Positions 46,417 to 57,200 of a DNA stretch of 64,000 nt are shown here, in pieces. The notes under the pieces are model-generated. The model worked only from the letters and a program-made list of their open reading frames with translations, was not told the DNA's origin and did no database searches. A program made the translations under genes and the position numbers. Origin of the DNA: Rhizobacter sp. SG703 (GTDB lineage Bacteria > Pseudomonadota > Gammaproteobacteria > Burkholderiales > Burkholderiaceae_C); contig NZ_JAAZQK010000006.1 of NCBI RefSeq assembly GCF_012275445.1, forward strand, positions 386,825-450,824, in the 5' to 3' direction. Within the stretch, counting starts at the first letter, position 1; the number at the start of each line of letters is the position of its first letter.

Positions 46417-47256
46417 ATGACGACCCCGCCGACCTCGACCCCGTCCTCCACGACGTCCCTGCGCTTCAAGCGCCTGCTGCTGACCGGCGCTGCCGGCGGC
46501 CTCGGCCGCGTGCTGCGGCCGCGCCTGAAGGCGTATTGCGACGTGCTGCGCCTGTCCGACCTCGCCGACCTCGGCACGGCCGCGGCCGGCGAGGAACTGA
46601 GCCAGGTCGCGCTGCAGGACGGCGCCGCGGTGCATGGGCTGCTGGAAGGCGTCGATGCCGTCGTGCACCTGGGCGGCGTGTCGGTCGAGGCGGCGTTCGA
46701 CCCGATCCTGCAGGCCAACATCGTCGGCACCTACAACCTGTACGAAGCGGCTCGCAAGCACGGCGTCAGGCGCGTGCTGTTCGCAAGCTCGAATCACGTG
46801 ACCGGCTTCTACCGGCAAGACGAGGTGCTCGGCACCGACGCCGCGCCGCGGCCCGACGGCCTGTACGGCGTCAGCAAGGCATTCGGCGAGAACCTCGCGC
46901 GCTTCTACTTCGACCGCTACGGCATCGAGACCGCCTGCCTGCGCATCGGCTCGTCGTTCGCCGAGCCGAAAGACCGCCGCATGCTGGCCACCTGGATGAG
47001 CTTCGACGACCTGGAGCGGCTGGTGGTGTCGTGCCTGACGGCGCCGCTGGTCGGCTACAGCGTGGTCTACGGCATGTCGAACAACCGCACGCAGTGGTGG
47101 GACAACACCAAGGCCAGGCACCTCGGCTACGTGCCCCAAGACAGTTCCGAGCCGTTCCGCGCCGCGGTCGAGGCGCGCCAGGCGCCGCTCGACTACAACG
47201 ACCCGGCCGTGCTGTACCAGGGCGGCGCCTTCGTGCGCACCGGCCCGTTCGAATGA
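46417..47256 (+). CDS. udh: uronate dehydrogenase (NAD-dependent SDR)
   Basis: 279 residues. Extended SDR with GAAGGLG near residues 24-30 and catalytic Tyr150-x3-Lys154 (YGVSK); LFASSNHVTGFY supplies the Ser. The segment SNNRTQWWDNTKARHLGY is typical of bacterial Udh enzymes that oxidise galacturonate/glucuronate C1 to the aldarolactone. The start ATG has only a weak ribosome site. First gene of the plus-strand arm; its stop overlaps the lactonase start. Confidence 0.9.
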   Translation: MTTPPTSTPSSTTSLRFKRLLLTGAAGGLGRVLRPRLKAYCDVLRLSDLADLGTAAAGEELSQVALQDGAAVHGLLEGVDAVVHLGGVSVEAAFDPILQANIVGTYNLYEAARKHGVRRVLFASSNHVTGFYRQDEVLGTDAAPRPDGLYGVSKAFGENLARFYFDRYGIETACLRIGSSFAEPKDRRMLATWMSFDDLERLVVSCLTAPLVGYSVVYGMSNNRTQWWDNTKARHLGYVPQDSSEPFRAAVEARQAPLDYNDPAVLYQGGAFVRTGPFE

Positions 47257-48149
47257 CCTCACCGATGAGCTCGACGCTGCGCATGGACAGGCTCGACGCG
47301 TCGCGCGACCAGGTCGGCGAAAGCCCGCTGTGGTCGGTGGCCGAGCAGGCGCTGTACTGGGTCGACATCGAAGGCCGCCAGGTGCGCCGCTTCGACTGGG
47401 CCACGCGCCGCGTCGAGAGCTGGGCCTGCGCCGAGCGCGTCGCCTGCCTCGCGCTGCATGCGCAGGGCGGGCTGGTGGCGGCGATGGAGAGCGGCGTGTT
47501 CCAGCTGCGGCTGTCGGCCTCCGGCCTGACCGCGACGCGCCTGTGCGGCATCGCGCACCCGCGCGACGGCATGCGCTTCAACGACGGCCGCTGCGACCGC
47601 CAGGGCCGCTTCTGGTCCAGCACGATGGTGCGCGACATGTCGCTCGCGTCGCCGTTCGGCGCGCTGTTCCGGCTCGACGGCCGCGGCCTGTCGGCGCCGC
47701 TGGTGTCCGGCCTGATCACCGGCAACGGCCTGGCGTTCAGCCCGCGCGGCGAGGTGATGTATTTGTCGGATTCGCACCCGAGCGTGCGCCGCATCTGGGC
47801 CTTCGACCTCGACGCCGACGGCACGCCGACGCAGCGCCGCGAATTCGTCGACATGAACCGCCACCCGGGCCGGCCCGACGGTGCCGCGGTCGATGCCGAC
47901 GGTGGCTACTGGATCTGCGCCAACGACGCCGGCCTGGTGCACCGCTTCACACCCGACGGCCGGCTCGACCGCTCGATCCCGGTGCCGGTGCCCAAGCCGT
48001 CGATGTGCGCGTTCGGCGGCCCGCAGCTGCGCCACCTGTTCATCACCTCGATCCGGCTGCCGAGCGCGGCCGACGACGCACCCGACGGCGCGGTGTTCGT
48101 CGCCGAACCCGGCGTGACCGGCCTGCCCGAAGCCGCCTTCGCTTTCTGA
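47253..48149 (+). CDS. SMP-30/gluconolactonase family lactonase
   Basis: 298 residues from ATG overlapping the udh stop (ATGA). Six-bladed propeller with the metal residues in [19 protein letters not shown] (Glu), [16 protein letters not shown] (Asn/Asp), TGNGLAFSP and [13 protein letters not shown]. Probably opens the galactaro- or glucaro-lactone made by Udh. Coupled to udh and followed by the TRAP genes. Confidence 0.9.
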   Translation: MTSPMSSTLRMDRLDASRDQVGESPLWSVAEQALYWVDIEGRQVRRFDWATRRVESWACAERVACLALHAQGGLVAAMESGVFQLRLSASGLTATRLCGIAHPRDGMRFNDGRCDRQGRFWSSTMVRDMSLASPFGALFRLDGRGLSAPLVSGLITGNGLAFSPRGEVMYLSDSHPSVRRIWAFDLDADGTPTQRREFVDMNRHPGRPDGAAVDADGGYWICANDAGLVHRFTPDGRLDRSIPVPVPKPSMCAFGGPQLRHLFITSIRLPSAADDAPDGAVFVAEPGVTGLPEAAFAF

Positions 48150-48195
48150 CCTGCTTCCAGAAGACTCGTTAGCCCATCCACCCGGAGACAAGACC

Positions 48196-49164
48196 ATGAC
48201 CCACACGATCCGCACGCTGGCCGCCGCGCTGGCACTGGCCGCCCTCGGCACGGCGCACGCCACCGAGTTCCGCTCGACCGACATCCACCCCGACGACTAC
48301 CCGACCGTGCTGGCCGTCAAGCAGATGGGCCAGACGCTGTCGAAGCTGACCAACGGCAAGCACAGCATCAAGGTGTTCAACAACGGCGCGCTGGGTGCCG
48401 AGAAGGACACGATCGAGCAGACCAAGATCGGTGCGATCCCGATGACGCGCGTGAACATCGCGCCGATGAACAACATCTGCCCGGCCACCGTGGTGCCGAC
48501 CATGCCCTTCCTGTTCCGCTCGAAGGAACACATGCGCGCGGTGCTCGACGGCCCGATCGGCGAAGAGATCCTGAAGAGCTGCGAAGCGCAGGGCTTCATC
48601 GGCCTGGCCTACTACGACAGCGGCGCGCGCTCGATGTACACGGTGAAGAAGCCGATCAAGACGCTGGCCGATGCCAAGGGCCTGAAGGTGCGCGTGCAAC
48701 AGTCCGACCTGTGGGTCGCGCTGCTCGAGGCGATGGGCGCGAACGCCACGCCGATGCCCTTCGGCGAGGTCTACACCGCGCTGAAGACCGGCCTGGTCGA
48801 CGGCGCCGAGAACAACTACCCGTCGTACGAGAGCTCGCGCCACTTCGAAGTGGCCAAGTACTACTCGAAGACCGAGCACTCGATGGCGCCCGAGGTGCTG
48901 CTGTTCTCGAAGCGCGTGTTCGACACGCTGAGCCCGGACGACCAGAAGGCGATCCGCCAGGCCGCGAAGGAATCGGTGCCCTTCATGCGCAAGCTGTGGG
49001 ACGAGCGCGAAGAGAAGTCGCTGGCCACCGTGAAGGCCGCCGGCGCGCAGATCATCGAGGTCGACAAGGCCTCGTTCCAGGCCGCGATGAAGCCGGTGTA
49101 CGACAAGTTCCTGGCCGACCCGAAGCTGCGCGACCTGGTCAAGCGCATCCAGGACACGAAGTAA
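48196..49164 (+). CDS. TRAP transporter solute-binding protein (DctP)
   Basis: 322 residues, Sec signal [22 protein letters not shown]. DctP family: [70 protein letters not shown] with the conserved Arg that binds carboxylates, and [18 protein letters not shown]. Captures a sugar acid in the periplasm for the DctQM permease that follows. Confidence 0.96.
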   Translation: MTHTIRTLAAALALAALGTAHATEFRSTDIHPDDYPTVLAVKQMGQTLSKLTNGKHSIKVFNNGALGAEKDTIEQTKIGAIPMTRVNIAPMNNICPATVVPTMPFLFRSKEHMRAVLDGPIGEEILKSCEAQGFIGLAYYDSGARSMYTVKKPIKTLADAKGLKVRVQQSDLWVALLEAMGANATPMPFGEVYTALKTGLVDGAENNYPSYESSRHFEVAKYYSKTEHSMAPEVLLFSKRVFDTLSPDDQKAIRQAAKESVPFMRKLWDEREEKSLATVKAAGAQIIEVDKASFQAAMKPVYDKFLADPKLRDLVKRIQDTK

Positions 49165-49234
49165 TCGCTGCGCTCTGGCGTCTCCCTCTCTGATCCACCG
49201 CGGCGGCCCGTGCCGCCGCGGTGAAGGAATCCCG

Positions 49235-49723
49235 ATGTACACGAAATTCTGCGCAGCCGTCGCGAAGGCCTGCCTGCGGCTCGGCGTGGCCGGCCTGGTG
49301 CTGCTGCTCGCGGCCGTGCTCTACCAGGTGTTCGGCCGCTACGTGCTCAACAGCACGCCCACCTGGGCCGAAAGCCTGGCGCTGGTGCTGGTGCTCTACG
49401 TGACCATGCTCGGCTGCGCCGTCGGCGTGCGCGACGCCGGCCACATCGGCATGGAGCTGCTCGGCTTCCTGCTGCCCGAGAAGGCGAAACGGCCGACCGA
49501 GATCCTGATCCACCTGCTGACGATGCTGTTCGGCGCGCTGATGGCGTGGAACTGCGCGCTGATGTTCGACTCGGTGGGCGGCTACAAGATCCCGACGCTC
49601 GGCATCTCCGAGTCCTGGCGCTACGTGCCCTTCATCGCGGCCGGCGTGCTGATCATTCTTTTTTCCATCGAACACATCGTGGCCTTGCTGCGTGGCATTG
49701 AGGTTGAACCGGCATGGCACTGA
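49235..49723 (+). CDS. TRAP transporter small permease (DctQ)
   Basis: 162 residues, four membrane helices; starts at ATG 49235. GRYVLNSTPTWAESLALVL and GCAVGVRDAGHIGMELL are family features. Overlaps the large permease gene by ten bases. Confidence 0.94.
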   Translation: MYTKFCAAVAKACLRLGVAGLVLLLAAVLYQVFGRYVLNSTPTWAESLALVLVLYVTMLGCAVGVRDAGHIGMELLGFLLPEKAKRPTEILIHLLTMLFGALMAWNCALMFDSVGGYKIPTLGISESWRYVPFIAAGVLIILFSIEHIVALLRGIEVEPAWH

Positions 49724-50997
49724 CCATTCTCTGCATCACGTTCTTCGGGCTGCTGATCCTCGGCGTCCCGGTGGCGTTCTCGATCGGCCTGTCGGCGCTC
49801 GCGACCATCCTGTACGAAGGCCTGCCGATGGCGGTCATCTTCCAGCAGATGACCTCGGGCATGAACGTGTTCTCGTTCCTCGCGATCCCGTTCTTCATCT
49901 TCGCCGGCGAGCTGATGCTGTACGGCGGCATCGCCGACAAGATCGTCAACTTCGCGAACGCGGCGGTCGGCCACATCCGCGGCGGCCTGGGCATGTCGAA
50001 CGTGGTCGCCTGCACGCTGTTCGGCGGCGTCTCCGGCTCGCCGGTGGCCGACGTTTCGGCGATGGGCGCGGTGATGATCCCGATGATGAAGAAGCAGGGT
50101 TACCACGCCGACTACGCGGTCAACGTGACGACCCATGCGGCGCTGGTCGGCGCGCTGATGCCGACCAGCCACAACATGATCATCTACACGCTGGCCGCCG
50201 GCGGCAAGGTGTCGATCGCCAAGCTGATCCTCGCCGGCCTGATCCCGGCACTGGTGCTGACGCTGTGCAACCTGGCGGCGGCCTACCTGGTGGCAGTGAA
50301 GCGCGGCTACCCGGCCGGCACCTTCCCGGGCTGGAGCATCGTCGCGCGCACCTTCGCGGCGTCGCTGCCGGGGCTGTTCGTCGTCGTGCTGATCCTCGGC
50401 GGCATCCTGTCGGGCGTGTTCACCGCGACCGAATCGGCGGCGGTGGCGGTGCTGTACGCGCTGATCCTCAGCGTGGTGGTGTACCGCTCGCTGAAGTGGG
50501 AGCAGTTCCTGAAGGCGGCCGCGAAGGCGGTGAAGACCACCGGCGTCGTGCTGCTGCTGATCGGCATCTCGGCGGCCTTCGGCTACATCATCAGCCTGTA
50601 CGAGGTGCCCACGTTGACCGGCCAGGCGCTGTCGGCGGTGACGTCCAGCCCGTGGGTGATCTTCCTGCTGGTCAACATCATCCTGTTCCTGCTCGGCACC
50701 TTCCTCGACATGGCCGCCACCATCCTGGTGTGCACGCCGATCTTCCTGCCGATCTGCCAGCACTACGGCATGAGCGAGATCCAGTTCGGCATGGTGATGC
50801 TGATCAACTGCGCGCTCGGGCTGAACACGCCGCCGGTGGGCACGACGCAGTTCGTCGGCTGCGCGATCGGCGGCGTCTCGGTCGGCACCGTGATGAAGAC
50901 GATCTGGCCGTTCTACGGCGCGCTGATCGCCGCGTTGATGCTGGTCACCTACGTGCCGGCGTTCTCGCTGTGGCTGCCGGGCGTGGTGCTGCGCTGA
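49714..50997 (+). CDS. TRAP transporter large permease (DctM)
   Basis: 427 residues, about twelve membrane segments. Signature blocks SGSPVADVSAMGAVMIPMMKK, ALVGALMPTSHNMIIYTLAAGG, TATESAAVAVLYAL and GLNTPPVGTTQFVGCAIGG. Sodium-driven carrier for the ligand delivered by DctP. Overlaps dctQ by ten bases. Confidence 0.97.
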   Translation: MALTILCITFFGLLILGVPVAFSIGLSALATILYEGLPMAVIFQQMTSGMNVFSFLAIPFFIFAGELMLYGGIADKIVNFANAAVGHIRGGLGMSNVVACTLFGGVSGSPVADVSAMGAVMIPMMKKQGYHADYAVNVTTHAALVGALMPTSHNMIIYTLAAGGKVSIAKLILAGLIPALVLTLCNLAAAYLVAVKRGYPAGTFPGWSIVARTFAASLPGLFVVVLILGGILSGVFTATESAAVAVLYALILSVVVYRSLKWEQFLKAAAKAVKTTGVVLLLIGISAAFGYIISLYEVPTLTGQALSAVTSSPWVIFLLVNIILFLLGTFLDMAATILVCTPIFLPICQHYGMSEIQFGMVMLINCALGLNTPPVGTTQFVGCAIGGVSVGTVMKTIWPFYGALIAALMLVTYVPAFSLWLPGVVLR

Positions 50998-51037
50998 CCT
51001 CCGGCCCTCCGTCAAACCCCTTCGCAGGAGACATCCC

Positions 51038-52015
51038 ATGATCATTCGCCGAACCCTTCTCGCCCTGGCGGCCGCGGCCGCGGCAGGCACCAGCCTCGGC
51101 GTGCACGCCGCGCCGGCTTCCTGGCCCGACAAGCCGGTGCGCATCGTCGTGCCGTTCGCGGCCGGCGGCACCTCGGACATCCTCGCGCGCCTGCTGGCCG
51201 ACAAGCTGCAGGGTGCGCTGAAGCAGACCGTGCTGGTCGAGAACAAGGCCGGGGCCGGCGGCGTGATCGGCGCCGACTCGGTCGCCAAGTCGGCGCCCGA
51301 CGGCTACACCTTCCTGCTCGGCACCATCGCGAGCCACGCGATCAACCCGGTGCTGCAGCCGAAGATGCCGTACGACGCGGCCAAGGACTTCGCGCCGGTG
51401 ATCCTGCTGGGCAGCATCTCCAACGTGCTGCTGGTCGGCACCGAGCAGCCGTACAAGAGCGTCAAGGAACTGATCGCCGCGGCCAAGGCCAAGCCCGGCG
51501 ACATCGCCTTCGCATCGTCCGGCCAGGGCAGCTCGCAGCACATGTCGGGCGAGACCTTCAAGCTGCTGACCGGTGCCGAGCTGACGCACGTGCCGTACAA
51601 GGGCAGCGCGCCGGCCATCCAGGACGTGATCGGCAACCAGATCCCGATGAGCTTCGAGACGGTGACGGTGGCCCTGCCCTTCGTGCAGAGCGGCAAGGTG
51701 CGCGCACTGGCGGTGACCTCGGCCAAGCGCAGCATCGCGATGCCCGACGTGCCGACGTTGCAGGAAGCCGGCGTGGCGGGCTTCGACGTCGCCAGCTGGC
51801 AGGCCTTCTATGCGCCGGCCGGCACGCCGCCGGCGATCGTGAAGCGCCTGAACGCCGAGGTCGCAAAGATCATCGCGATGCCCGACGTGAAGGCGAAGAT
51901 GGAGACGCTGGGCCTGCAGTACACGCCGAACACGCCGGAGCAGTTTGCCGCGTTCGGCCGCGCCGAGCTGACCAAGTGGGCCAAGATCGTCAAGGACGGC
52001 AACGTCAAACCCTGA
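51038..52015 (+). CDS. Bug-family (TctC-like) periplasmic binding protein
   Basis: 325 residues with Sec signal ending [66 protein letters not shown]. Located inside the uronate operon directly before garD, although the operon already has a full TRAP system and no TctA/B. Ligand may be an aldarate or the protein may signal; both are inference. Confidence 0.92.
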   Translation: MIIRRTLLALAAAAAAGTSLGVHAAPASWPDKPVRIVVPFAAGGTSDILARLLADKLQGALKQTVLVENKAGAGGVIGADSVAKSAPDGYTFLLGTIASHAINPVLQPKMPYDAAKDFAPVILLGSISNVLLVGTEQPYKSVKELIAAAKAKPGDIAFASSGQGSSQHMSGETFKLLTGAELTHVPYKGSAPAIQDVIGNQIPMSFETVTVALPFVQSGKVRALAVTSAKRSIAMPDVPTLQEAGVAGFDVASWQAFYAPAGTPPAIVKRLNAEVAKIIAMPDVKAKMETLGLQYTPNTPEQFAAFGRAELTKWAKIVKDGNVKP

Positions 52016-52026
52016 AGGAGCCGGTG

Positions 52027-53598
52027 ATGGGCGAGCCCCGCAAAGCGTTGACGATCCGCATGCACGATCTCGACAACGTCGCGATCGTCGCCAACGACGG
52101 CGGGCTGCCCGCCGGCACCGTGCTGGACAGCGGGCTGGTGCTGCGCGATGCGGTGCCGCAGGGCCACAAGGTGGCGCTGGTCGACCTGCCGGCCGGCTCG
52201 CCGGTGCTGCGCTACCACGTGAGCATCGGGCTGGCCGCCAAAGACATCCCGGCCGGCAGCTGGGTGCACGAGCGGCTGCTGCAGATGCCCGAGGCGCGCG
52301 AACTCACCGGCCTGCCGATAGCCACGCGCGCCGCGCCGCCGATGCCGCCGCTCGACGGCTACACCTTCGAGGGCTACCGCAATGCCGACGGCTCGGTCGG
52401 CACGCGCAACATCCTCGCGATCACGACGACGGTGCAGTGCGTGGCCGGCGTCGTCGATTTCGCGGTGCAGCGCATCAAGGCCGAGCTGCTGCCGCGCTAC
52501 CCGAACGTCGACGACGTGGTGGGGCTGGAGCACACCTACGGCTGCGGCGTGGCGATCGACGCGCCCGACGCGATCATCCCGATCCGCACGCTGCGCAACA
52601 TCAGCCTGAACCCGAACTTCGGCGGCGAGGTGATGGTGGTCAGCCTGGGCTGCGAGAAGCTGCAGCCCGAGCGCCTGCTGCCACCCGGCACGATCTCGAT
52701 CCGCGACGAGCGCGGCACCCCCACGTCACCCGACGCGCTGGACGTGGTGTGCCTGCAGGCCGAGGCGCACGTCGGCTTCATGTCGATGATCGACTCGATC
52801 ATGACGACCGCGCGCACGCACCTGGAGCGGCTCGACCGGCGCCGTCGCGAGACCTGCCCGGCCAGCGACCTGGTGGTGGGCGTGCAGTGCGGCGGCAGCG
52901 ATGCGTTCAGCGGCGTCACCGCCAACCCGGCGGTGGGCTTTGCCACCGACCTGCTGGTGCGGGCCGGCGCCAGCGTGATGTTCTCGGAGACCACCGAGGT
53001 GCGCGACGGCATTGCGCAGCTCACCGCGCGGGCGGCAACGCCGGAGATCGCCGAGGCGATGGTGCGCGAGATGGCGTGGTATGACGCCTACCTGCAGAAG
53101 GGGCGCGTCGACCGCAGCGCGAACACCACGCCGGGCAACAAGAAGGGTGGGCTGTCGAACATCGTCGAGAAGGCGATGGGCTCGATCGTGAAAAGCGGCA
53201 GTGCGCCGATCACCGGCGTGCTGTCGCCTGGCGAGAAGCTGGCGACCAAGGGCCTGACCTACGCGGCCACGCCGGCCAGCGATTTCATCTGCGGCACGCT
53301 GCAACTGGCGGCCGGCATGAACCTGCACGTCTTCACCACCGGCCGCGGCACGCCGTATGGCCTGGCCGAATGCCCGGTGATCAAGGTGGCCACGCGCAGC
53401 GACCTGGCGCGGCGCTGGCACGACCTGATGGACGTCAACGCCGGCCGCATTGCCGATGGCGACGCGAGCATCGAAGACGTGGGCTGGGAGCTGTTCCGCC
53501 TGATGCTCGACGTGGCCAGCGGCCGCTCGAAGACCTGGGCCGAGCGCTGGAAGCTTCACAACGCGCTGGTGCTGTTCAACCCGGCGCCGGTGACCTGA
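52027..53598 (+). CDS. garD: galactarate dehydratase (UxaA/GarD family)
   Basis: 523 residues, the GarD length; AAGGAG precedes the ATG. SAF domain at the N-terminus (residues ~8-75), then the dehydratase core: [71 protein letters not shown] and [18 protein letters not shown]. Dehydrates galactarate to 5-keto-4-deoxyglucarate, the KdgD substrate. UxaA altronate dehydratase is the nearest alternative, but no uxaB/uxaC is present. Confidence 0.9.
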   Translation: MGEPRKALTIRMHDLDNVAIVANDGGLPAGTVLDSGLVLRDAVPQGHKVALVDLPAGSPVLRYHVSIGLAAKDIPAGSWVHERLLQMPEARELTGLPIATRAAPPMPPLDGYTFEGYRNADGSVGTRNILAITTTVQCVAGVVDFAVQRIKAELLPRYPNVDDVVGLEHTYGCGVAIDAPDAIIPIRTLRNISLNPNFGGEVMVVSLGCEKLQPERLLPPGTISIRDERGTPTSPDALDVVCLQAEAHVGFMSMIDSIMTTARTHLERLDRRRRETCPASDLVVGVQCGGSDAFSGVTANPAVGFATDLLVRAGASVMFSETTEVRDGIAQLTARAATPEIAEAMVREMAWYDAYLQKGRVDRSANTTPGNKKGGLSNIVEKAMGSIVKSGSAPITGVLSPGEKLATKGLTYAATPASDFICGTLQLAAGMNLHVFTTGRGTPYGLAECPVIKVATRSDLARRWHDLMDVNAGRIADGDASIEDVGWELFRLMLDVASGRSKTWAERWKLHNALVLFNPAPVT

Positions 53599-53960
53599 CC
53601 GGCGCGGCGGTTGCGCAGCAGCTGCCTGAACTTCGCCAGCAGGCCGGCGCTGGCCAGTGCGCAAAGCACCGCCGCGATCGCGAATGCGCCGACCGTGGTG
53701 GCGAGTTCCAGGCACTTGCCGTTCGTGACCGGTTCGTCCTCGCGCATCAGGAAGATGCCGACATGCATCACGGCGAGCGTGCCGAAGGCGATGCTGAACA
53801 CCAACCGCGGCAGCACGCTCCAGAACGTGTGCGACGGTTCGAATGCTGACAGCGGTGGAGGGGGAAGCGGCTCGAGCGGCGGAAGCAGTTCGGCCAGCTC
53901 CAGCGTTGTCAATCCGGAAGGACCGCGACGCTCTTCGTCGGGTGTTTCGTGCGATGACAT
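53556..53960 (-). CDS. hypothetical two-span membrane protein
   Basis: 134 residues. Pro/Leu-rich N-terminus ([19 protein letters not shown]), then two membrane segments ([19 protein letters not shown] and [19 protein letters not shown]) with a short loop. AGGGAGA precedes the ATG at a reasonable distance. The 3' end overlaps garD by 43 bases on the other strand. No family recognised. Confidence 0.6.
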   Translation of the reverse strand: MSSHETPDEERRGPSGLTTLELAELLPPLEPLPPPPLSAFEPSHTFWSVLPRLVFSIAFGTLAVMHVGIFLMREDEPVTNGKCLELATTVGAFAIAAVLCALASAGLLAKFRQLLRNRRAGQVTGAGLNSTSAL

Positions 53961-54027
53961 CGATGTTCTCCCTGGTGGTTGTGGAGGGGGTCGAGTGTCC
54001 GGGCGGATGTTGCAGAAAGTGTGGAGG

Positions 54028-54046
54028 CGAGGACCTGCGGTCCTCG
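54028..54046. other. hairpin upstream of the Rhs gene
   Basis: CGAGGACC/GGTCCTCG perfect 8-bp stem with a 3-base loop in the 295-base gap between the two-span protein and the Rhs gene. No T run. May be a factor-dependent terminator or leader structure; the gap holds no other recognisable feature. Confidence 0.4.
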
Positions 54047-54255
54047 AAGAGTGCGGCTGCCGGTCCAGAACCAGATCCGCCGCCGATCGTCAACAACTGT
54101 CATCTGTTCACGACATCGATGCGATGACGTCCTGACCCGTCTTGTTGCCTTCACGGCTTTCCCGTCTAATCCGCCGGCTCGCGTTTCAGCAGTCTCCCGA
54201 AGAAGTACCTCGGGCGCGATGCACAAGTGCATTGAGGTCGCCGAGGAGTTCATTG

Positions 54256-57200
54256 ATGACGAAGCAAGCGGGCCTTCACCGCCTGGGTGGAGTGCTGTGC
54301 GTTGGGTGGCTGCGCGCGTGGTTGCGGCAACTGCGGAGCATGACCTGCATGGCGTTGTTGTGCCTGCTGCCCTGCATGGCCCAAGCCGAGGGGGAGGTCA
54401 ATGCGATCCCCGTGCCGGAGATGGTGGCGGTGGAGTTCGACGTCGCTCAGCTCTTCGGTGCAGCCACCATGGCCAACTGCGTCGAGTTCATGGTGACGTT
54501 CGGGCGCGGCTCGTCGTGCAAGGGCCTGCTGCGATATTTGCCGGCCGGCGTCGATGACGGGGCGTACATCGGCACCAATCACGGCAACGGCACCTACTAC
54601 ACCGTCCTTTGTGCGGACTGCAGGGACTACGTCTTCGGCTGGGGCACGACCGTCTGGTGGACGGGACGCTGGATCGACGCCCGGGCCTACAGCTGCCCGG
54701 CGAATGCCACCGGGGTGCCGACCTCGTCGACCTGCACCTGCAACGACGGCTATACGCCCGACAGCACCGCGACCCAGTGCGTGCCCGCAACCGATGTGCC
54801 GTACGCATCGGCCCCACCGCCGCCCGAGTGCGAGGTGTGCAAGGGAAACCCGATCTACCCGCTGCGCGGGGTCAAGCGCGAGGAGGTGGACACGGGTCTC
54901 GCGATTGGCAACACGACGCTGCGCTTCACCTACGACAACGCGAGCCGGATCCCGACCGCATCGGGGGCGCTGACCGACATCGGCGCGGTGGAGAACCGCG
55001 CCGGCGTGATGGGCAGCCTGCAGTGGGTCAGCAACTTGCACCGGCAGGTGACCCTGTTCACGATCGGCGCCGGTTCAACCCCCGGGCTGCCGGTGCCCAC
55101 CGTCTTCCCGCGCGGCAACGGCGTCGTCAAGACGATGACGAGCACCGACGGCGGCCCGCGGGTGGGGGAGCCGGGGAACAAGGACCGCTTCGTGCAGCTG
55201 CCCGGCGGGGAGTACGTGTACACCGACAGCGGCAGCAACGTGCAGGAGACGTACACCGCGTCCAGCGGCACGGGCGTGCTGACGACGATGGCCTGGGCCG
55301 ACGGCACGCGCATCGACTTCACGTACGGCAGCACCAGCGGCCTGCGCACGCTGAGCCAGGTGAGCGACAACCGGGGCCGCCGCCTGAGCTTCGGCTACAC
55401 GCTGTCGACCAGCGGCGTGCCGCGGGTGAGCAGCATCACCGATGCGACGGGCCAGGTCACGACGCTGAGCCACGACAGCCGCAACAACCTGGTGGGCATC
55501 ACCTGGGCGGATGGCAAGACCCAGGGCTTCGTGTACGAGAACACCGAGCTGCCGTGGGCGCTGACGGGCGTGGTCGACGAGCGCGGGCTGCGCTACTCGA
55601 CCTTCGGCTACGACGCCCAGGGCCGGGCGATCAGCACCGAGCATGCGGGCGGGGTGGACAAGTACACGGTGAGCTACACGACGCCGCCGAGCATCCAGGT
55701 GACGAAGCAGACGTTCGGCGACGCCGTGGCGCGCTTCCACACCTGGAACCTGCCGCAGGGCATGGTGATGACCGAGCCGAGCGGGCAGACGACGACGTGG
55801 AGCGCGATCAGCCTGAACGGCAAGAACTACTTCAGCGCGCAGGGGCAGCAGCCGGGGGCGGGCAGCCTGGCCAGCAGCCGAAGCCAGACCTACGACGCGA
55901 ACGGCAACATCGCGAGCCGGGACGACTTCAACGGCACGCGCCGCTGCGACCTGAACGACCTGACGCGCAACCTGCAGACGGTGAGCGTCGCCTCGCTGGG
56001 CACGAGCCAGGACTGCGCGGCGGTCACGGCCACCAACGCCACGCTGCCGGCCGGGGCGCTGAAGACCAGCACGCAGTGGCACCCGGACTGGAGCTTGCCG
56101 ACGAAGGTGGCAGCGCCTGGCCGGATGACGACCTACGTTTACCACGGCCAGCCCGATCCGTTCAATGCCAACGCCAACGCGGTCGCGAGCTGCGCACCGA
56201 CCGCGGCAACGCTGCTGGACGGCCAGCCGATCGCCGCGCTGTGCAAGCAGGTGACGCAGGCGACGACGGATGCCGACGGGCACCTCGGCTTCGCTGCCAC
56301 GCGGCAGGCCGGCACCACCGACACGGTGCAGACCTGGACGTACGACGTGGACGGTCGGGTGCTGACGGCCAGCACGGCGTCCGGCACCAGCGATTACCTG
56401 CGCGCAGCGCAGACCACGGCCGATCACACCCAGGGCGACCTGCTGAGCATCACGTCGCCGAGCGGCGAGGTGACGCGCTTCGACCGCCACGACAGGTACG
56501 GTCAGGTGCTGCAGAGCACCAGCCCGGACGGCACCGTCACGACTTACACCTACGACCTGCGCCAGCGCATGCTCAGCCGCACGGTGGGCGACAAGACCAC
56601 GGCATACGCGTATGACACGGCTGGCCTGCTGACGAAGGTGACGCTGCCCGACGGCAGCTGGATCGGCTACGAGTACGACGATGCCCACCGCGTGGTGGCG
56701 GTGACCGACAAGAAGGGCAACCGCATCGACTACGTGCTGGACAACGCCGGCAACCGCACCGACCAGCGGGTCAAGGACCCGGCGGGCGAGTTGACGCAGG
56801 TCCTGAACCGGCTGATGGACGCGCTCGGGCGTGAGCAGCAGGCGGGCGTGACCGATGCGGTGCCGGCCTCGCAGGTCGTCCCGTCGCTGCCCACGTCGCC
56901 GCTGCCGCTGGAGCGCTATGAGTACGACGCGCAGGGCAACCGCACGAAGATCACCCGCGGGGCGGGCACGCTGAACCTCGTCACGCGGCTGAGCTACGAC
57001 GCGCTGGAGCGCGTGAAGGACACGACCGACCCGAAGAACGGCACGACGCGCTTCGCGTACGACAGCGGCAGCCGCACGACGCAGGTCACCGACCCGAGGA
57101 ACCTCGCGACGCAGTACCCGCGCAACGGCTTCGGCGATGCGACGCAGGTGATCAGCCCGGACACCGGCACCGAGAACCTGACCTACGACGCCTCTCGCAA

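Noticed and set aside
53556-53960. doubt whether the two-span protein is only an antisense shadow of garD
   Set aside because: Only 43 bases overlap garD; the rest lies in otherwise empty sequence, with a ribosome site and two membrane segments, so it was kept as a gene at moderate confidence.
54142-54255. upstream extension of the Rhs reading frame
   Set aside because: The extra 38 codons have no ribosome site and place Arg/Ser-rich sequence before the signal peptide; the ATG at 54256 has GAGGAG.
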